From Numida meleagris (taxonomy: Eukaryota; Chordata; Aves; Galliformes; Numididae): DNA of 64,000 nucleotides. The notes under the pieces were generated by a model. That model was not told the origin of the DNA, did no database searches, and worked only from the letters and a program-made list of their open reading frames with translations. Both the position numbers and the translations under genes were made by a program. The stretch is from positions 10,511,399 to 10,575,398 of the forward strand of contig NC_034409.1 of NCBI RefSeq assembly GCF_002078875.1, given 5' to 3'. Shown one piece after another: positions 11,516 to 23,818 of the stretch; within the stretch, counting starts at the first letter, position 1, and each line of letters begins with the position of its first letter.

Positions 11516-14500
11516 TAGAGAGGATGGTGCAAGTCTTGTGTTACACAGCACCTTGGGCTGCAGTCTGTTTCTGGGACCTCTCTGAGTGCAGTGGCAATTC
11601 AGGCAGCCCCACAGCCTCTCCTCATCAGTAGAAGAATACATCTAGTAGCACCTGATCAGCTGCATCATGCATAGCAATTGCATAGTACAAGTGTAACCGC
11701 TCTTCTTTGAGACATGAAGCATCAGCCATAGTTGATTTACCATTTTCCACGTTGCTTATGGTCACACTTCTGAGAGGCAAACCTGCTGATGTTGGCTACA
11801 GAGATCCTGAAAAGGATCTTGAAAAGATCGCTTTGTCTGAGGAGGCAAAAATAACCATCAGTGGTTTTAGAAATGAGTTAAAGATTATTTATGTTTTTAT
11901 TTTATTAGATATGTACTTATTATTTACTTTTGTCCAAAAACACACAAAAAATATATTATCAGTTATATATGCAAGAATATGCAGAAAATGCTCAAATAGG
12001 AATATTTGGCACACTGCTGGAAATGAGTAAACCCAGATATGCTCATATCTGCACATGTAAGAAAGTTGTTCATGTATCTACAGTGCTTCTTGCACTGCAG
12101 ATCCTTGGGTGATGGTTGGTGGAGCCCATGTAGCTTCAGCAACCAGGATAGGATCGCTGGACCACAGGTACAGGGATGCTGCTAGATGGAAGAAGTGGGT
12201 CTGAGGCCCTATTGTGTGGGTGGGGATCCTGGTGAAATGAAACCTACAAAGAAGGATGGCTTTGAGACTCTTGGACATGTTGGAATGCACCTTCTCTGCC
12301 AGAAAAGTGAAGCAGATCTTACCTTTGAGAAGCACTGAGGAGATTTTTGTTCACCTGTCAGTCAGGTTTAAATATATATATTTTTTTACCTTGCCAGGAA
12401 TTCTCTGTTGGATTAACCATGCTTACCTATTCTCTAAAACTCCTTTATGTCTCTGATGTTTTGGATTAACATCTAGTTTTAATTTTAACATTTTTCCTTC
12501 ATAAATAACAGTGCTGTTCACTTGAAATAATGCATATGACAGATGTCAGTAGGTAAATCTTTTCCCTTTAGTCCTCTTTTAGATTCTGATTTAATTCATT
12601 TATAGCTAACAAATGCCATCTAGTGGACTTTTTGTGCTTAGTTTAAATCTAGTATCTGCAGTAAATCTAGTAAAATATAGTAGCTCAGCATTGAATGGCA
12701 TTTATAAAAATCTAAAATAGACAGTAAAGAAAGGCAAGCTGTATACTTCGGACATACTGTTGTTCTCTCTGCTGCTTTTGTGGACTCAGAGGTAAATGCA
12801 TATTGATTTGGTTATGTCCAACTGTGGTATCTTCTTACCAGCCAACCATTATGTAATCACTGGTACAAATCAAGATAAAAAAACCACGCTGTAATTCCTA
12901 CATAAAAAGTTTATGTCCACAGTAAAACTTTCCCATATATTTCATACCAATATTAATTCCTGCAAGCAAATATTCATAGACATTGCTTCCTTTTAGTTGG
13001 AAGCAATAGAGTCAGCCATTCAGTTACTCCAAATTCATGAAATTAAAACAGTTTTCAAAAGCAGAGATTTGCAGACCCTATGAACAGCTTATATGAGCAT
13101 TAGAGTCTGTACATAGACACATATGTACATACACACTGGGAAACCAATGAACTGCGGAAGAATTTGTGGGGGTGTAGACTCATGAACAGAACTGGGAACG
13201 CACAGAAGTTATTGCTATTTCTCAGGACACACAAATGACCAAGCAGGAAGTTTAAAAACAGTACATTTTCACTGTGCACATAATGAAATTGCAAGATACA
13301 CTGTTGTGGGATTCTGATCACAACTACAAATGAATTTAAAAAGCAGTTTACGCAAATTCACCTGAGATAGATCCATCCTATGATGGATAGGTGTAAATGT
13401 GTATCGTGCCTAAATGTAATGTCTAGTTCAGGATTCCCTACAGTGCCTAAAGTAGGCAAAGTTGTCTACAAAATGAAAAATTACCCTATGCTTTTCTCAT
13501 TTTATGTATTTTTTTCTTGAGAGAGAAGTTACTCTGGGACTTTCCTTCAGTCCTTTGTGTCTATTCTGATGGTCTTACTGAGCTCAGAGACATTTTAAAG
13601 GCTGGTGATTCGGCAAACAAGCTTTCCTACATCTAGATTTCCTACAATAAATGCATATAATCCTTTACCAGAAGGTACTAAATATCTACTGCTTTTTATG
13701 CAATATATACACTGTATATCAACTCATTCGTTAAAATTCTGCCCTCTTTCACACTTTCCCTTTTGACTTTCATTTCTTATTCCTTTTTCTTTTCTTCATC
13801 TATCTCCTTTCTAGCCTGGCTAAACAGGCCAGAGTGCTTTTCATACTGAGATTATCATTTCATTTGAACTACTAGAGTGTATGAATAAGATGATAAAATA
13901 AATTGAGTTTTCCTTTTGCTACTTGATGTACAATAAACATAAAAGAATGGAGATCATATGTAAAATTACTCCAAGGTTTCACCTTTGCAACCAGTCTAAT
14001 GAATCACTCTTCATATACTGTGAAGAGTATTTGCCAGGTGAATGAAGATGAAAGATGAGGCTCGTGAAATGGTTCACTGCAGTTCACGGTATGTTCATTC
14101 TAAAGAGAAACAGATTTTAAGGACCTCTTAGTCTCAATTTATCCTAAAATATTTTGCATTCCTACATAATAAGGTTAATTTAAGAATAGATCTGAATTTC
14201 TGGATGGGGAATAACATGCCACCCATGAGCCCACTCTGTACTAGTGAGGATGCAGAGTAACTCCCCAGCGCTGCAGCTGGTCAGACATTGGCGCAGACTT
14301 GGAAAAAGCCACTTAGCAGTTTAAAGGCCATACAAGAAAAGGAAGCTTAAAGCTCTTTCTAGCTTGGGAAGGTTTGAAACTTTCATCTCCTACCCTGCAA
14401 GGTTTGCAACTGTGGTGATGAGCTGCATACAGCATTGATTTTTTTAGGGCTGGGTCACCAGGCAGACACGTTGTCAGAAAAGAGGTAGCACACTGGTAGA

Positions 14501-16915
14501 GAAGATTTATCAGCCTTTTTTTGACAACTTCATGGGAAACTTGCTAGGATGTTTTAGAACTTTTGTCTTCCTCTCTCCCACAACAAAGTGTTTTAAACAC
14601 ATTGGGAGCCAGGTGTCCAGGCCATTTGTCTATTGCTATTGTACATCTGTGCCAATTAGATCACTGCTGCTCTGGCTGTACCTGTATTTACCTTCTAAAC
14701 TCCATCACACTTTCTCAGTACTGTAGAGCCGGTCTAAACTGGGAAGCAATAGCTCTCCAGTGCACTGGTCAGTGTCTTTGTGTCAATAAAGAAAAACTTA
14801 GGGACAATGCTGGGGCAGTCTACATGACCCTGTTGTAGGACAGCACCAAATTACCTTCCCAGAGAATACTAAAAAAAGAGTAAAATTCCTTTTGTCTAGA
14901 ATTTTTTGATATATTGACTATGTTCTTTCTTTATTTTTATTATTATTATGAGATTTCTCAGGAATGCAAAGTTTTTACACTGAGTGTTGCCTAGAGAAGA
15001 GTGATTAATGCAGTTCTACATAAAATCTACTAAACAGTTCGTAAGGTTAAAAGGGTAGCATAATAAACACATTTCACAAACTCGCACTTGCTCAACTGTT
15101 TACATTCAGATCTGCCAGAGAAACAAAATCTGATTAATGGAGCTACTCTGATACTTTTCATATTAACTGATCAAGTCCCTTTTCTAGACATGAATGTCAT
15201 AACACAACTTAAATGTATATTTACAAAGTTTTCATGAATTTTATAGCACAACTGGGGTCACTAATGAGCTAAATTAGAGCTTCTATTCCATTTGGTCCAC
15301 ATAAGTCTAGAAACATCATTTTAAAAATACATGCTCTGTAGTTACCTTAATCTTCAGTGTTATTAAATTAGTTAAGTTGAAATAATCATAATTTAAAAAA
15401 AAACACAGATCAGAAAAGAAAAACAAACAAGCAAAAAACCAACAGGCAGACCAAAAATATAACAGGTAAGTGTGCTATATTTGCAGTAACCTATTTTTCA
15501 TATATTCAGATGAATGCACTAACCAAATGAGAGATTTCAGGAATACTGAAAAATTAATCAGTTTTCAGAATGTGGTTCAAAAGGACAAACAGTTAAGTGT
15601 CTGGCCATGTCTGCTGCTTTTGTTGAAGTATATACACATTCATACTGTTCTTTAAGTAATGTAATAAGACAGGATGAGTCAGTGCATCTGGTGAAAAAAT
15701 GAATATAATGTAATTCTCAGCATTATAGTTAAGATGTTTTTTTGAATGTGAAAATTATAACAGTTGCAGAACACTATTAAAAATTGAATGGTGATTTGAA
15801 ATATTTCTGCGAATTGAGTATGAAAAATGGAAAGGAGTGAGAGTTTCTAGGAATAAGAGTCTTAAGAGATGTTCGCATTAAATTAAATTGTCTGACTGAT
15901 TTCTCAGAGCAGAGATCAACAGTTGAGATTTGATAGGTAGGAGAGGATGAACAACAGTTTTAAAATCATCCTTAAAACTTTCTGAAGGGAGGAGAGAAAC
16001 ATTTGTCAAGTAGCAGGTACCATTTACGCCTTTACAAGATCATGGTTGGAAAAATATATTTTAGACACCAATTTTTCTTATCTTCAGTGATCAGACGAAA
16101 TGCTTTAACCACATACCAAATTAGTGTTTTCTTTCATTGAGCACATAAAACTACTACTAATTTACTGATTTATTCATTTAATATCTCTAGTGGTGGGTCA
16201 TGGTTACAGAATAGTTTTGTGCGTGCTTGCAAGTGAGACTTTAACAAAGATTGATAAACCCTTGCTTGGACTGATCAACTTGATATAAATCTTGATCAAA
16301 TTGCATGATGGGTATGAAGATAGACTTGAAACCATACATGAAGGCATGCACATGTATGTGCATGCTGAATAAAGACAGCAGTCCTACACAAAGTAGAGTA
16401 TGGGATTATACATTTTAGCTGTAAGTGATGCAAATAAAGTATTTAAAGAGTAAAAAGAATAAAGTATTAAAGAAGACCTTTCAGTATAAAACAATAGTAA
16501 ACCACAGAGGTGGATAACCTGCAGTGTTAGAGATTCTTCCTTTGGGTTTAAACACAAACCCAAATCCTTGCTTAATCATGGCGGATGAACACATACATTG
16601 TGTTAAAGATGAGGTGCTGATCTCTGGCATATTATTTTAAACATGATATAAAACTATAGTACTCTAGAAACAAATAAGGGAGATCATATTTAAAAGAATG
16701 AAAAATGTACGTTATATTGCGGTACTTCCTGATTTGGATGAGATCTATTTTCACCTCTGGAGACAAGCTCATCAAACAAATGGGAATTCTCATTCAGATT
16801 TTGAGTGTTACTTTCAATGTGCATGCAAATAGCCATACCACATCAAATTTTGAAGTGAGATACTGAGAGAGCATCTCAGTTCCTGCCTCAGAGCTTCATC
16901 CTTGCCAACATCTCC
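11516..16915. other. Gene-free AT-rich unique DNA
   Basis: No gene, RNA gene or transposon could be supported in this 5.4-kb stretch. The open frames at 11707-12030, 12078-12335 (minus) and 14532-14838 have no recognisable domains. The piece around 12080-12340 is noticeably less AT-rich than its neighbours but does not match a repeat that I know. A CAG/GTAAGT donor-like site at 15466 has no convincing acceptor upstream. Confidence 0.5.
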
Positions 16916-16920
16916 CCTGC

Positions 16921-17752
16921 TGTGGAGCATGGCTCAAGCACAGGCTGCTGAAGGCCAAGAACTGCCCCTAGCCATTCAGACCAGATATGGCCATAGCTAT
17001 GCCTCTGTCACTCCCCTCTGCTTATCTCTGCCTAACCACATGTGGCCTAGTAGTCATGTCAGGGGCCTGAGATATCACCAGAATTTGTCAGGGAAAAGAG
17101 AATGTGCTACCTTTGGAAAAAACATGGAGACGGTAAAACCATGTGATGACTGACATATAAACAATCTCATATTTTTGGGATCTGAAAATGAGGTCTTAAG
17201 GAATTAACGGAAGTTGCTCTGTTTTTCTGCAAACTCATATGTCATATCTTTTTCACACCCCCACTTACATCTTAATCTGCATACCTTGTAACAGATAGCT
17301 TGTAATTCCCCTCCTTTCTTATCATGGCAAACCACACGTAAAAGGGCTCTAAAATCAGGATGCTGGAGGACAGCCTTCGGAGCTTCCCTCTGCTGGCCTG
17401 AGACTCTCCTCCTGCAAGCCCTCCGCCCTCAGACCCCATCCTGTGATGGAATTGTTGACGAGACAGGTTGTATAACCGTTCCTACTCCAACTTACCTTCC
17501 CCAAAATTTGTATAACATTACTCAAGCTAATTTACCCTTACCTCCCCTGACTCCAGGGAAGTCTAACACTGATTAGTCATAGGCAAATACATTGTTTGCT
17601 TAGAATACACATAATTATAGATCGTATGTGCAGCAGCTTACTCAAAATACATTTAATAAATTGTTTTTGGTATACCTGATCTGTGTCAATGAAGTGCTCT
17701 GTAGTCACAGTCTTCCCACCAGGCGAAATAATCCAAGGAACTGGGTGTGACA
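16921..17752 (+). mobile_element. Solo retroviral LTR, family B (832 bp)
   Basis: The block begins TGTGGAGC and ends GTGTGACA, giving TG...CA LTR termini. It is flanked by an exact 5-bp target duplication, CCTGC, at 16916-16920 and 17753-17757. Inside, an AATAAA polyadenylation signal lies at 17655-17660, about 95 bases before the 3' end, which fits plus-strand R-U5 layout. The block is GC-richer than its flanks and has CT-rich segments near 17370-17450. No retroviral coding sequence lies beside it, so it is a solo LTR left by recombination. A 5-bp duplication is common for ERVL-type elements, but family assignment is only inference. The open frame at 16902-17153 spans its edge and is not a gene. 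Confidence 0.85.
17655..17660 (+). promoter_or_regulatory. AATAAA polyadenylation signal of LTR B
   Basis: A canonical AATAAA lies 92 bases upstream of the LTR's 3' end, followed by T/G-rich sequence. In an LTR of this orientation it would define the R/U5 boundary region. Confidence 0.55.
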
Positions 17753-17757
17753 CCTGC

Positions 17758-19997
17758 CAAATAAAATCTTGATTCTTATTTTTGATCAACCTTATTAAAG
17801 CTATTTCTTCTCCACTGACCTTTTGATAATTGTGTTTCTCTAAGGTCTATTAGTCCATATAGTTTTTATAATGGCACATACATTTTCACTGGGAAAATGA
17901 GCACTTTAAGAGAATTTGTCCCTGTCTGCTCATCTCTGGTTGTGTTTAATTACATCCCTCGGCATGACAATACACTGAAATAAACTAATCAGACAACAGA
18001 CTGAAAACATAAACTGAAAAGGATTTTGTTAACCCCATATTGCTCCCTTCACTCCAACATGGATTAAAAGAAGAGAAACTCTAGACTTTCTGCAGTAGCA
18101 TAGGTATTGCTGGAGAGTTCCAGTAAGCATGATTTTGTATTATTAAATCATTCAGAAACTGGTTCATTGATTCCTAAGCTTTACTTCCAGAGGCTGTTGC
18201 CTTCTGTGCCTCATCTGCAGCCTTTAAGAGTTTCAGGAGAGTTTCTGTGAGTGCTGCTACTAGGAAGATCTTGCAGCTTTGTTCCTTTGCCAGCAGTCCC
18301 AAAACCATAGTGCCAAGGATTCCTGTGTATGTCTCATTCATTTTTGTATCTCTGCTGATTTGGCTAGAATTTTTAATAGTAATTGAATGTGACATAAAAT
18401 CAGCATGCAAAGCCATCTTTTCTTGTCTCTCTTTGAGTAATTTTTACAGCTCTAATTTATTTAAAATGTGTGTGTGTGTGGGGGGGGNGGTGCGTAGGGG
18501 AAACTATCCTATCTTTCTTCTGCTGCTTCTAAAATAACAAATCTCTGAAAAGTAGGAGACTGACCTCAGTCCATGAGGTTAACTGTCTGTTTCACATCTT
18601 TAGGGTTTTCTGCACAAAATCTATGGGTCCCATGGTTGGTGGAATTTATAAGGGTGCAATCAATTCTACTCTGCATGCAACATGAACTGCTTTCAGTGCT
18701 CTTCAAACTGGTATCCAAGAATTTATTTGGTCCTGTAGATATATGGGAATAGTTGATTTATGTGTTTACTAATTCTCTTTTTAGACCATCAAAAAGACAA
18801 CACCAAATTCTCTAATGTTAGTAACTAAGTGGAATGGTGCACATTAGCATCATGGTTTCCCTAAATATTAAGTTTACCAAATCTTGAGATAAAAGAAAAT
18901 AATCCATAATGGAATTTTTATATATATTTTTTGAGTTTCATTGCAAATCACAAAAAAAAAAAAAACAATAGAAGTTAAGCGGAATATTTAAGCCACCAAC
19001 ACTTTAAAATCACTCGCTATGTTAATCATGTTTTAATATTATTTTCCCATTAAGGGTGGATACACAGACACCATTAACCACATACACAGATTTTAAACAA
19101 ACTTTTTTCATTACACTATAGTACTCAGCCCCCTAAAAATATATTCAGATTGATTTAAAATTAAATCCATCATTTAGTTTCCAAATATATAAAACACAAT
19201 GGAAAATATTTCTAAAAAGGGCAACTAAATAAAACAGTAGTTTTATTTTACAGAGTGTTTTCCACATAAAAATACTTTATATTGCATGCTTTTACAGACT
19301 TGGATAACAGACTCAGAGCTGAGTCTGCTCTCATTCAAAAGGAAAATTGGGTTGTGTTAGCATATGTGTTTGAAAGGTTTAATACTGATATAACTGTCTA
19401 CAGATATAACTGTACAGTCAGTACTGCCTCAGAATATTTTCTTCTCCCTGGATAGAATTATCATGGACTCCATTATCATGGACATGGTGAGTTTGTATGC
19501 CTATAATACCTTCCCTCTACTAAGCCATTTATTTTAAGATATTTGTCTATATACCATGCTACTATGGGTGTTTCCCCATTCCATCTGCTCAGCTATCTTA
19601 CCTTCGGGCTGGAAGGGCCATGCAGATTCAGATCCCAATGGGACTGCAGAGCCACACATTTCTGCAGTTAGCACCGATATATTTATAAAATGATTGTGTA
19701 TCTCATTTTCTTATAATTGAAACAAGTATAAACTTCAAGGAGCATGATTTACAAAGACTTCAAGAAGAGTAGTACAGGCCACTGATTTTAAACAGTCTTT
19801 TGTAGTTTACAACATTTCACAGTCCAGCAAGCTCCTGATGTGCCAAACATCATGTTTCTTACACCTGTAAATAGAAACACCAAAACTTCCTCTTACCAGT
19901 AGCTCTGCCTTCCAGACCTACAAAGAGCTTCAGAAGAACTACTGCACAAACAATCTTGTTAACAGAAGGATCTGATCATAGTGATCACCTGCTATTT
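17758..19997. other. Gene-free AT-rich DNA with one sequencing ambiguity
   Basis: No gene is supported. A minus-strand open frame at 18174-18416 has an amphipathic, Ala/Lys-rich C-terminus (ending ATASGSKA) and is treated as a weak coding candidate in the findings. A TG repeat followed by a G-run with an N occurs at 18467-18490. The run of 14 A at about 18952-18965 has no associated element. Confidence 0.5.
18467..18490 (+). repeat. TG microsatellite running into a G homopolymer with an N
   Basis: Seven TG units (18467-18480) run into a stretch of G with one unresolved base, N, at 18488. The N is probably a homopolymer sequencing or assembly ambiguity. It makes the length of this tract uncertain. 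Confidence 0.9.
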
Positions 19998-19999
19998 TA

Positions 20000-20305
20000 T
20001 GATGGCCGCTCTGGAAGTAATATCTCTTATTTTGTTATGCTAGACCACAACATCAGAAGCAAATGTTGGTTTGGCAGTAGACGTTGAATATTCTCACCAA
20101 TATTCCATTACATTTTGTTGCCGTGCAACAGATGGCAGCAGAGGGGCAGTCTGACAGAATGATGGCTGACATGGAATTGCATAAGAAGCAAAGATGTGTC
20201 ATTGAATTCCTCTATGTGGAAAAAATTAGCACCCCTTGACATTCATTAATGCTTTCTGAACATTTATGGAGACCAAATAGTGGATATGAGCACAGTGAGA
20301 TGAAT
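20000..20305 (+). mobile_element. Mariner-type transposon, 5' fragment
   Basis: After a TA at 19998-19999 the sequence aligns without gaps over its first 25 bases to the mariner start at 55018. It continues through the same 5' region and the beginning of the transposase frame, with recognisable homologous blocks such as ATTCCATTACATTTTGTTGC near 20101-20121 and TTTATGGAGACCAAAT near 20262. Similarity stops at about 20305, just after GAGCACAGTGAGATG; no 3' terminal repeat was found in the next several hundred bases. It is a truncated, non-coding relic, more diverged in its TIR than the 55-kb copy. Confidence 0.8.
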
Positions 20306-22214
20306 ATACCATTCAATCTCCAGTAAATTTTTCAGGTAGATGGAAATACTGTGGTCTCTCTTGTCATCATGTTTATCTCATGCTGGATGAAGCACAACAT
20401 ATGCTGCAAGCAAAAGATGAACAATCAAATGAACAACAGTTGCAATTTCTAAAGAAAGAAGGCAAAAGGAAGGACTCAGAGACATGGCCACCCATATAGA
20501 ATTTTTCTTCAAAAAAACGGCTCCAAAAGCACTATAAAAATCTACCCACAGCAAACTCTGTCCACAACAAAAAGCAATAGATATGCTCCTAGTATTTTGT
20601 TTGGTTTTTAAGACAAAGCAGGTTCAGATGAGCTGAAGCAACAGCCTGTCTCAAAAGAGCGGGGCACCGCCTTTCCTCCTTCCCCAAACTCTCTATGAGT
20701 ATTCTCACAGGTGATGTGTCATGCAATTGTTAAGCATGTAAGCCACTGCAGTTTAGAACAGGCATACTTGAAAATTTACCTTCCAAGAGTAGAAATTCAC
20801 CCTTATTCAAAGGACAAAAAAAAAAATCTCTGTGACTGAGCATACTTGCAGTTTGTTTCATATTTTGTGATGAATGTAGAAAAATAAATTAGAAAGTGTA
20901 TGCTTCTGGTGTTGTTTTTTTTTAAACAAGAAAATGTAAGCTTGTGGATATTTATGAATTTAGAAATCACTTTGTTTTGTTCTCAAAAAGTATTTCCTAT
21001 GCATATTTTTCAAGTATATGGGAGAAAGTTATAGGAAAAGAAAGTTAAAAGTAATTTACTCCAGCTGAGCTGAGTGTGGCCTCTGACATATGGAAGGATT
21101 TGAACTTGTCTCATGTACATCCCACTCTGGTTTATCTATTGAACACTTCTATTGTTATTCCTCTAGACCAATGAACAAGTAATTATTCTCATACACAATC
21201 ACCTATAGCTGACAACTTTGACGTATACTGTTAACTTAGTCTGGGGCAGCTTTAATGTTTGTTCTGTCTGTTCAAGAGCACTTGCTGAACAATATCTCTT
21301 ACCCACAGGGCGTTTGCACTTTGTCACTTACTCTAGTTCATTTTCATCAGCTAAAGTGATAGATTAATGATGTATCAACACTCTCTCTGCAGGGTCCTGA
21401 CTGTGGATTTTATCCATTTTGATCCTCTGCAGGAGAAGAGAGGAGAGGAGAAAGAAGAGAAGGCAAAAGAAAGAGGCCAGATTTACTTTGAAGGAAAACA
21501 TTTAAAGCCTAAAAAAAATTCTGAAAGTGGATAACATTTTCTGCTTAGTATTAGTCCATAAAATTAGCTGTGCAGTGAACTGCATAAATAGAATTTCACT
21601 GGATCTTTCTTATTTTATTAGTATCTTTCGTAATATATTTGTATTTGAATGGGACATAATAGACTAATAGTAGTCTTTTTAATGACGTATTTTGATAGGT
21701 AGGTGTATCAGAAAGATCAACACTATGGAAAGAAGTTACAACAGAGGTGTAACAACATAAAGACTGGCGTGATAGAAGGGTGTTACAAAGGGAGGAAGAG
21801 GATTGCTCAGCCATCTCCAAGAATCTAAGTTCACAGAGGAAATTTCACACTTGGACTCTTGGTTTCTCTTCTCAGCGTGTAGAAGATGCATAGCACTGGG
21901 ATGAGCACAGGTAGCACGGGTTTCTTCGGCCAGTTAGTTCTGCAGTTCAGCTTGCATCACATCTCACAAACTTGTCATCTCATCATATTTGTAAAATTTA
22001 AAGGGAAAGTTTAGAGTATGGCAATTACATATCTTGTGTGCCAGCTAGTCCAGAGGTTACATATTAGAATATAGGTATATAATAATTAAGATTTACATTA
22101 TTTGAATATTTTATTCAAACAAAAAGCATTTCATACATTTAGATCCTCTGCAGAAAACTCACTGTAAGCATTTGCCTTCACTCTCCTAAGCAATTACAAC
22201 CATGGCTGTGATGT
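20306..22214. other. Gene-free AT-rich unique DNA
   Basis: No gene or clear transposon was seen. A purine-rich GAGAGGAGAGG-type low-complexity patch lies at about 21428-21480. The open frame at 21596-21820 (minus) has no recognisable features. Confidence 0.5.
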
Positions 22215-22219
22215 CACCT

Positions 22220-22798
22220 TGTCAATGGTTTAAGGGCAGGTTTGTCCTGGTTCTGTGACTAATGGGGCAGGGGACTCATGGACCCATGCCCCAGGAAAGG
22301 GAAAAAGGAAAAAGGGCAGGGAGATGGGCCTAAGAACAAAACGGTGGCAACGATCTGAGGAGAAACAAACTGATTTACTAAATAAGATATCGGAATGCAA
22401 AATAACACAATATAATACAATATAATTACAATTTAATAATTGTAAATAAATAATAATAATAATGAATCCAATACAATGAGAGAGAGTGTCTAAAATTAAC
22501 GTAGGCCTTACTCTAATGCCGACGGTGAGACGGCTGGGGAGTGAGATGCTGCTGGGACGAGATACGGGACAAGAAGGAACGTCTGGTGATATGCGAACAG
22601 TTTTATCTTTCCCTCTGACTGGAAAATGGTAACAGAGCAGCAAAGTCCTCTGGGGAATGTAGTTCTTCTCTTCTGAGAAGCAGGTACCTGGAACTATCCA
22701 CGATCCACGGAACTGGAGCATTAACTCTTTAACTCCCAGTGCACTACATGATGTTATGATGTGGAATACCAATAACCAAAAATCATAAAACCATGACA
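22220..22798 (-). mobile_element. Solo retroviral LTR, family A, copy 2 (longer variant)
   Basis: Its minus strand begins TGTCATGGTTTTATGA and ends CATTGACA. An exact 5-bp target duplication, CACCT, is present at 22215-22219 and 22799-22803. It shares the blocks of the other family A LTRs, for instance AATTTACTAAATAAGATATC (antisense) near 22370-22390. It differs from them in several ways. On the sense strand it carries about 50 extra bases near its 5' end (around 22690-22740). It lacks the TATAAAA found in copies 1 and 3. It has an expanded AAT-type run near 22440-22470. It is 579 bp and has no internal retroviral sequence, so it is a solo LTR. The 189-residue open frame crossing it is fortuitous. 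Confidence 0.9.
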
Positions 22799-22967
22799 CA
22801 CCTCTAAGGCAGGATAACTTAATTAAAGGTCTTTCCTAAAAATAGCACTTAATAATTTAAATTTCGAGCGAGTGTTATGATACTCCTTCATGCACTACCT
22901 ACAAGTGGAATGCTGATATTTTCAGTTGCCATTATATCCTATAAGCAAATAAGGACAGTTTTCTTTT

Positions 22968-23361
22968 ATAGAATATCTTGGGTTGGAAAGGACCTTAAAG
23001 ACCATCTAGTTTCAACCTCCATGCCTTGGGAAGGGACACCACACATTAAATTAGGTTGTCCAGGGGCCTGTTCAATCTGGCCATGAACACTTCCAGGGAT
23101 GGGACATCCAAGCCTTTGCTGGGAAACCTGTTTCAGGACCTCACCATCCTCATAACAAAAATTTCTTTATAACATCTAAAGTAAACCTAATCTCTTTAAG
23201 TTTAAAACTTCTCCCCCTTGTCCTGCTACTATGCTTCCTGATCAAGGTTCCTTCTCTGGCTTCTTGTAGCCTTCCTTTAGGTAGTGGAAGACCACAATAA
23301 CATCTCCTCAGAGTCTTGTCTTTTCCAGACTGAACAACCACAACATTCTCAGCCTCACTGA
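22968..23361 (-). mobile_element. CR1 LINE 3' fragment (antisense)
   Basis: The left edge begins with the reverse complement of a CR1 3' end (ATAGAATATCTTGGGTTGGA) and proceeds through the usual 3' UTR and the end of ORF2, all antisense: the CTTCCAGGGATGGGACATCC block at 23090-23109, then TGTCCTGCTACTATG and CTCCTCAGAGTCTTGTC. It is 5'-truncated at about 23361, where it meets a second CR1 in the other orientation. No intact reading frame remains. Confidence 0.88.
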
Positions 23362-23818
23362 GCCCTCTCTGAGGGCCATGAAGATGATCAGTGGGCTGGA
23401 GTACCTCTCCCATAAAGAAATGTTGAGGCAACTGGGCTTGTTTACACTGGAGAGGACAAGGCTCTGGGAAGACCTCATTGCAGCCTTCTAGTTATTGATG
23501 GGAACTTATAAACAGGAGGGAGACCAACATTTTATATGGACTTATAGTGATAAGACAAGGGGGAATGGTTTTAAACCAAGAAAAAGGAGAGTTTGGTGAA
23601 ATGTTAGAAGGAAATTTTTTACTCAGAGGCTGATGAGGTAGTGGCACAGGCTGCTCATGTCAGTTGTGGATGCCCTGTCCCTGGAGACAGTCAAGGCCAG
23701 GTTGGATAGGGCCTCGAGCGGCCTGATCTAGTAGATGGCAACCCTGCCCATGGCAGAAGTTTGGAACTATATCTTTAAGTTCCCTTCCAACCCAAGCCAT
23801 TCTATGATAATTCTATGT
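23362..23818 (+). mobile_element. CR1 LINE 3' fragment (sense)
   Basis: From GAGGGCCATGAAGATGATC onward the sequence follows the last part of CR1 ORF2 and the 3' UTR in the sense direction (GGGCTGGAGTACCTC, GGTGGATGCCCTGTCCCTGG-like block, CCCTTCCAACCCAAGCCATT). It ends in ATTCTATGATAATTCTATG, the typical octamer-like CR1 tail. It is 5'-truncated, about 457 bp, and carries stops and indels. Its 5' end abuts that of the preceding antisense CR1, so the two 3' ends face outward. Confidence 0.9.

Noticed and set aside
14472..14850. Possible further LTR (TGTCAG start, AATAAA at 14785)
   Set aside because: No matching target duplication, no convincing TG...CA pair of ends and no similarity to the other LTRs in the window.
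15461..15471. CAG/GTAAGT perfect donor-like site
   Set aside because: There is no convincing acceptor or open block upstream; the preceding sequence is A-rich low complexity.
22230..22799. 189-codon minus-strand open frame, the longest in the window
   Set aside because: It lies almost entirely inside LTR A copy 2 and its frame is not matched by a domain. LTRs of this type are noncoding.
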